64,000 nt of DNA, taken from assembly GCF_018332715.1 (NCBI RefSeq), contig NZ_BOQP01000039.1, positions 62,001 to 126,000 on the forward strand, written 5' to 3'. The position numbers were made by a program, and so were the translations under genes. The DNA is from Winogradskya consettensis. Lineage in GTDB: Bacteria; Actinomycetota; Actinomycetes; Mycobacteriales; Micromonosporaceae. Shown one piece after another: positions 62,754 through 64,000 of the stretch. The notes below the pieces were generated by a model. The model made no database searches, was not told the origin of the DNA, and was given only the letters and a program-made list of their open reading frames with translations. Every line of letters starts with the position of its first letter. The stretch's first letter is position 1.

Positions 62754-64000
62754 CTATGGCAGGACCGGCAGGTCGATCCGGGAGCCGTCGTGGGCGATCT
62801 CCTGGGTCGCCCGGTGGGTGGTGGCAGTGTCGGGGGAGCCGGGGTTGCGGGCGTAGCGGGGGTGGGCGCCCGAGCTGATCTGGACGCTGATGCGATGACC
62901 CGGGGCGAACTCGTGGAACGTCGGCCACAACGCCACCTCGACGTCCTGAAAGTCCGGTGAGGTCTCGACGCGCTGGATGCCGTCGCAGACCGTCATCGAG
63001 CGGCCGTCGGGGTGCACGTCGCAGATGCGGACGAAGACGTCCGCGCTGGGCTGTGACGACCGGAACCGGATGTGGGCCACGGGCTCGCCCGCGATCGTGG
63101 CCGGTGCGGTCAGGGGGTCGCCGCGGAACACGACGACGTCGGCCCGTTTCTCGTGCTCCGCGTTGTCCACCGGACCCGAATCCGGTAGCAGGCTCGGGCC
63201 GCCGACGGACGGCGTGGGGTGCTCGGGATCGTACACATATGTCGTGGTTTCGTCGGAGGGCTGCGCCGCGTCGAGCCGGCCCGATCCGGACAGGAACAGC
63301 GATTGTGCGGTGACCCCGGAGGGCGGCCAGGTCTGCAGGTCATGCCACACCTCGGCGCCGGTCCGGTACGCCCGGACCGGCGCGACCCGGGTGGCCGGCG
63401 CCCCGGCGAAGTGCTCCTTGAGGAACGCCGTGGTCTCACCGATGGCCGGGGCGTCCATCCCCTTGGAGACGTGCCCCCACGGCCCGACGGTGAGCCGCGG
63501 CGGCCGCCCGGCGGCGGTGAGCTGGGCATGGTTGCGCAGCTGGGCCGGCAGGAAGATGTCGTACCAGCCGGTGATCATGTAGATCGGGGCGGTGACGTCG
63601 GGAACCGAGGCGGTGTGTGACTGCTGGGTCCAGTAGTCGTCGGTGAGCTGGTCGTGGGCGACCCAGTCCTGGTACCAGTCGACCTGATGCCCGGTCGCGA
63701 CGGTGTCGCCGTCCCGCAGCGGCAGCACCCCGAACGCCCTGCCCAGCTTGGGGTCGGGCCGGATCATCGCCAGCGCCAGCGGGAGCATGTCGCGGCGGAT
63801 CATGCGGTCCATCATCTGGGTCCAGCCCAGCGCGTTACGCAGCGCGAACGTGCCGTTGTCCCAGGTGATCGGCCCGAAGTCGGGCATTGTCACGACCAGG
63901 CAGAGGGCGTCCGGGGCGTTGACCGGATCCTCGCGCTGCAGCTTCCCGGCGACCGCCCACTGGGTGAACCCCATGTAGCTGGGCCCGAACGTCGCGACCT
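62754..64000 (-). CDS. CocE/NonD-family hydrolase (X-Pro dipeptidyl-peptidase type), 3' part
   Basis: The gene runs off the right edge; about 415 codons are visible. The nucleophile lies in FGPSYMGFTQWAVAG, right at the window end. Then come LALAMIRPDPKLGRAFG, the cap domain, the acid in VTAPIYMITGWYDIFLP and the His in PRLTVGPWGHVSKG. The C-terminal jelly-roll domain has VVFRGDPLTAP and PGHRISVQISSGAHPRYARNPG. Members hydrolyse acyl esters or X-Pro peptides (cocaine esterase, cephalosporin acylase relatives). A start inside the visible part would lose the nucleophile, so the real start lies beyond 64000. Confidence 0.92.
   Translation of the reverse strand, partial: VATFGPSYMGFTQWAVAGKLQREDPVNAPDALCLVVTMPDFGPITWDNGTFALRNALGWTQMMDRMIRRDMLPLALAMIRPDPKLGRAFGVLPLRDGDTVATGHQVDWYQDWVAHDQLTDDYWTQQSHTASVPDVTAPIYMITGWYDIFLPAQLRNHAQLTAAGRPPRLTVGPWGHVSKGMDAPAIGETTAFLKEHFAGAPATRVAPVRAYRTGAEVWHDLQTWPPSGVTAQSLFLSGSGRLDAAQPSDETTTYVYDPEHPTPSVGGPSLLPDSGPVDNAEHEKRADVVVFRGDPLTAPATIAGEPVAHIRFRSSQPSADVFVRICDVHPDGRSMTVCDGIQRVETSPDFQDVEVALWPTFHEFAPGHRISVQISSGAHPRYARNPGSPDTATTHRATQEIAHDGSRIDLPVLP

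Noticed and set aside
1..64000. CRISPR array, insertion sequence, integrase or prophage
   Set aside because: I looked for regularly spaced identical repeats, transposase DDE or recombinase motifs and terminal inverted repeats. The only regular arrays are the 52-bp, 15-nt, 86-bp and 22-bp repeats listed, none with CRISPR-like spacers.

Overview
The window is high-GC DNA from a filamentous, sporulating actinomycete. Micromonosporaceae (an Actinoplanes-like organism) is my best guess. The evidence is a SapB-type lanthipeptide pair (ramC/ramS-like), an SsgB-like sporulation protein, a SigE-type ECF sigma factor, GTG starts with stop/start overlaps throughout, and several promoters whose -10 box lies only 6-7 nt upstream of the start codon (leaderless transcripts).

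Layout. 1-5.4 kb: end of an active-looking EAL c-di-GMP phosphodiesterase, an oxidoreductase, an Entner-Doudoroff-type aldolase/kinase pair, a repeat tract and a transglutaminase-like protein carrying an in-frame 15-nt repeat. 5.4-12.6 kb: GlxA-type regulator plus isochorismatase, a secreted TAP-like hydrolase, a MobA-like nucleotidyltransferase, a HAD phosphatase, a PLP enzyme and an unknown Rossmann-like protein. 12.6-17.8 kb: SapB-like lanthipeptide synthetase and its 50-aa precursor, two alpha/beta hydrolases, a cysteine-free ribosomal protein L36. 17.8-23.1 kb: a small HTH gene with three copies of a palindromic operator, a flavin/FMN reductase operon, a cysteine-rich leader peptide, a winged-helix regulator, an MFS exporter. 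23.1-31 kb: FAD oxidoreductase, secreted S1 protease, class A beta-lactamase, CHASE-domain sensor, a second beta-lactamase-like protein, DedA. 31-36.6 kb: metallo-hydrolase, diacylglycerol kinase, BrkB/YihY, double PAP2 phosphatase, EEP-family enzyme. 36.6-45.5 kb: TPR-GGDEF cyclase, a long repeat-rich membrane protein, Rrf2 and AraC regulators, ssgB, tRNA-Val. 45.5-46.8 kb: non-coding DNA and a frameshifted pseudogene.

46.8-56.75 kb is the most striking part: eight genes on one strand, every neighbouring pair overlapping by 1-8 nt. They encode a PASTA lipoprotein, a cytosolic protein with weak SPFH resemblance, a DUF4407 four-helix membrane protein, a von Willebrand A protein, a PP2C phosphatase, a kinase, an FHA-ABC transporter fusion and a membrane protein with a C-terminal MTA/SAH-nucleosidase-like domain. 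The vWA-PP2C-kinase trio resembles the TerY-P triad of ter-type stress systems. Its coupling to an extracellular sensor, a phospho-reading transporter and a nucleosidase looks like a complete envelope signalling or conflict system.

56.75-64 kb: a hydrolase, then GH16 lipoprotein, family 2 glycan synthase and membrane-fusion-like protein (a probable beta-glucan synthesis operon), an ECF sigma factor with a membrane partner, and a partial CocE-type hydrolase.
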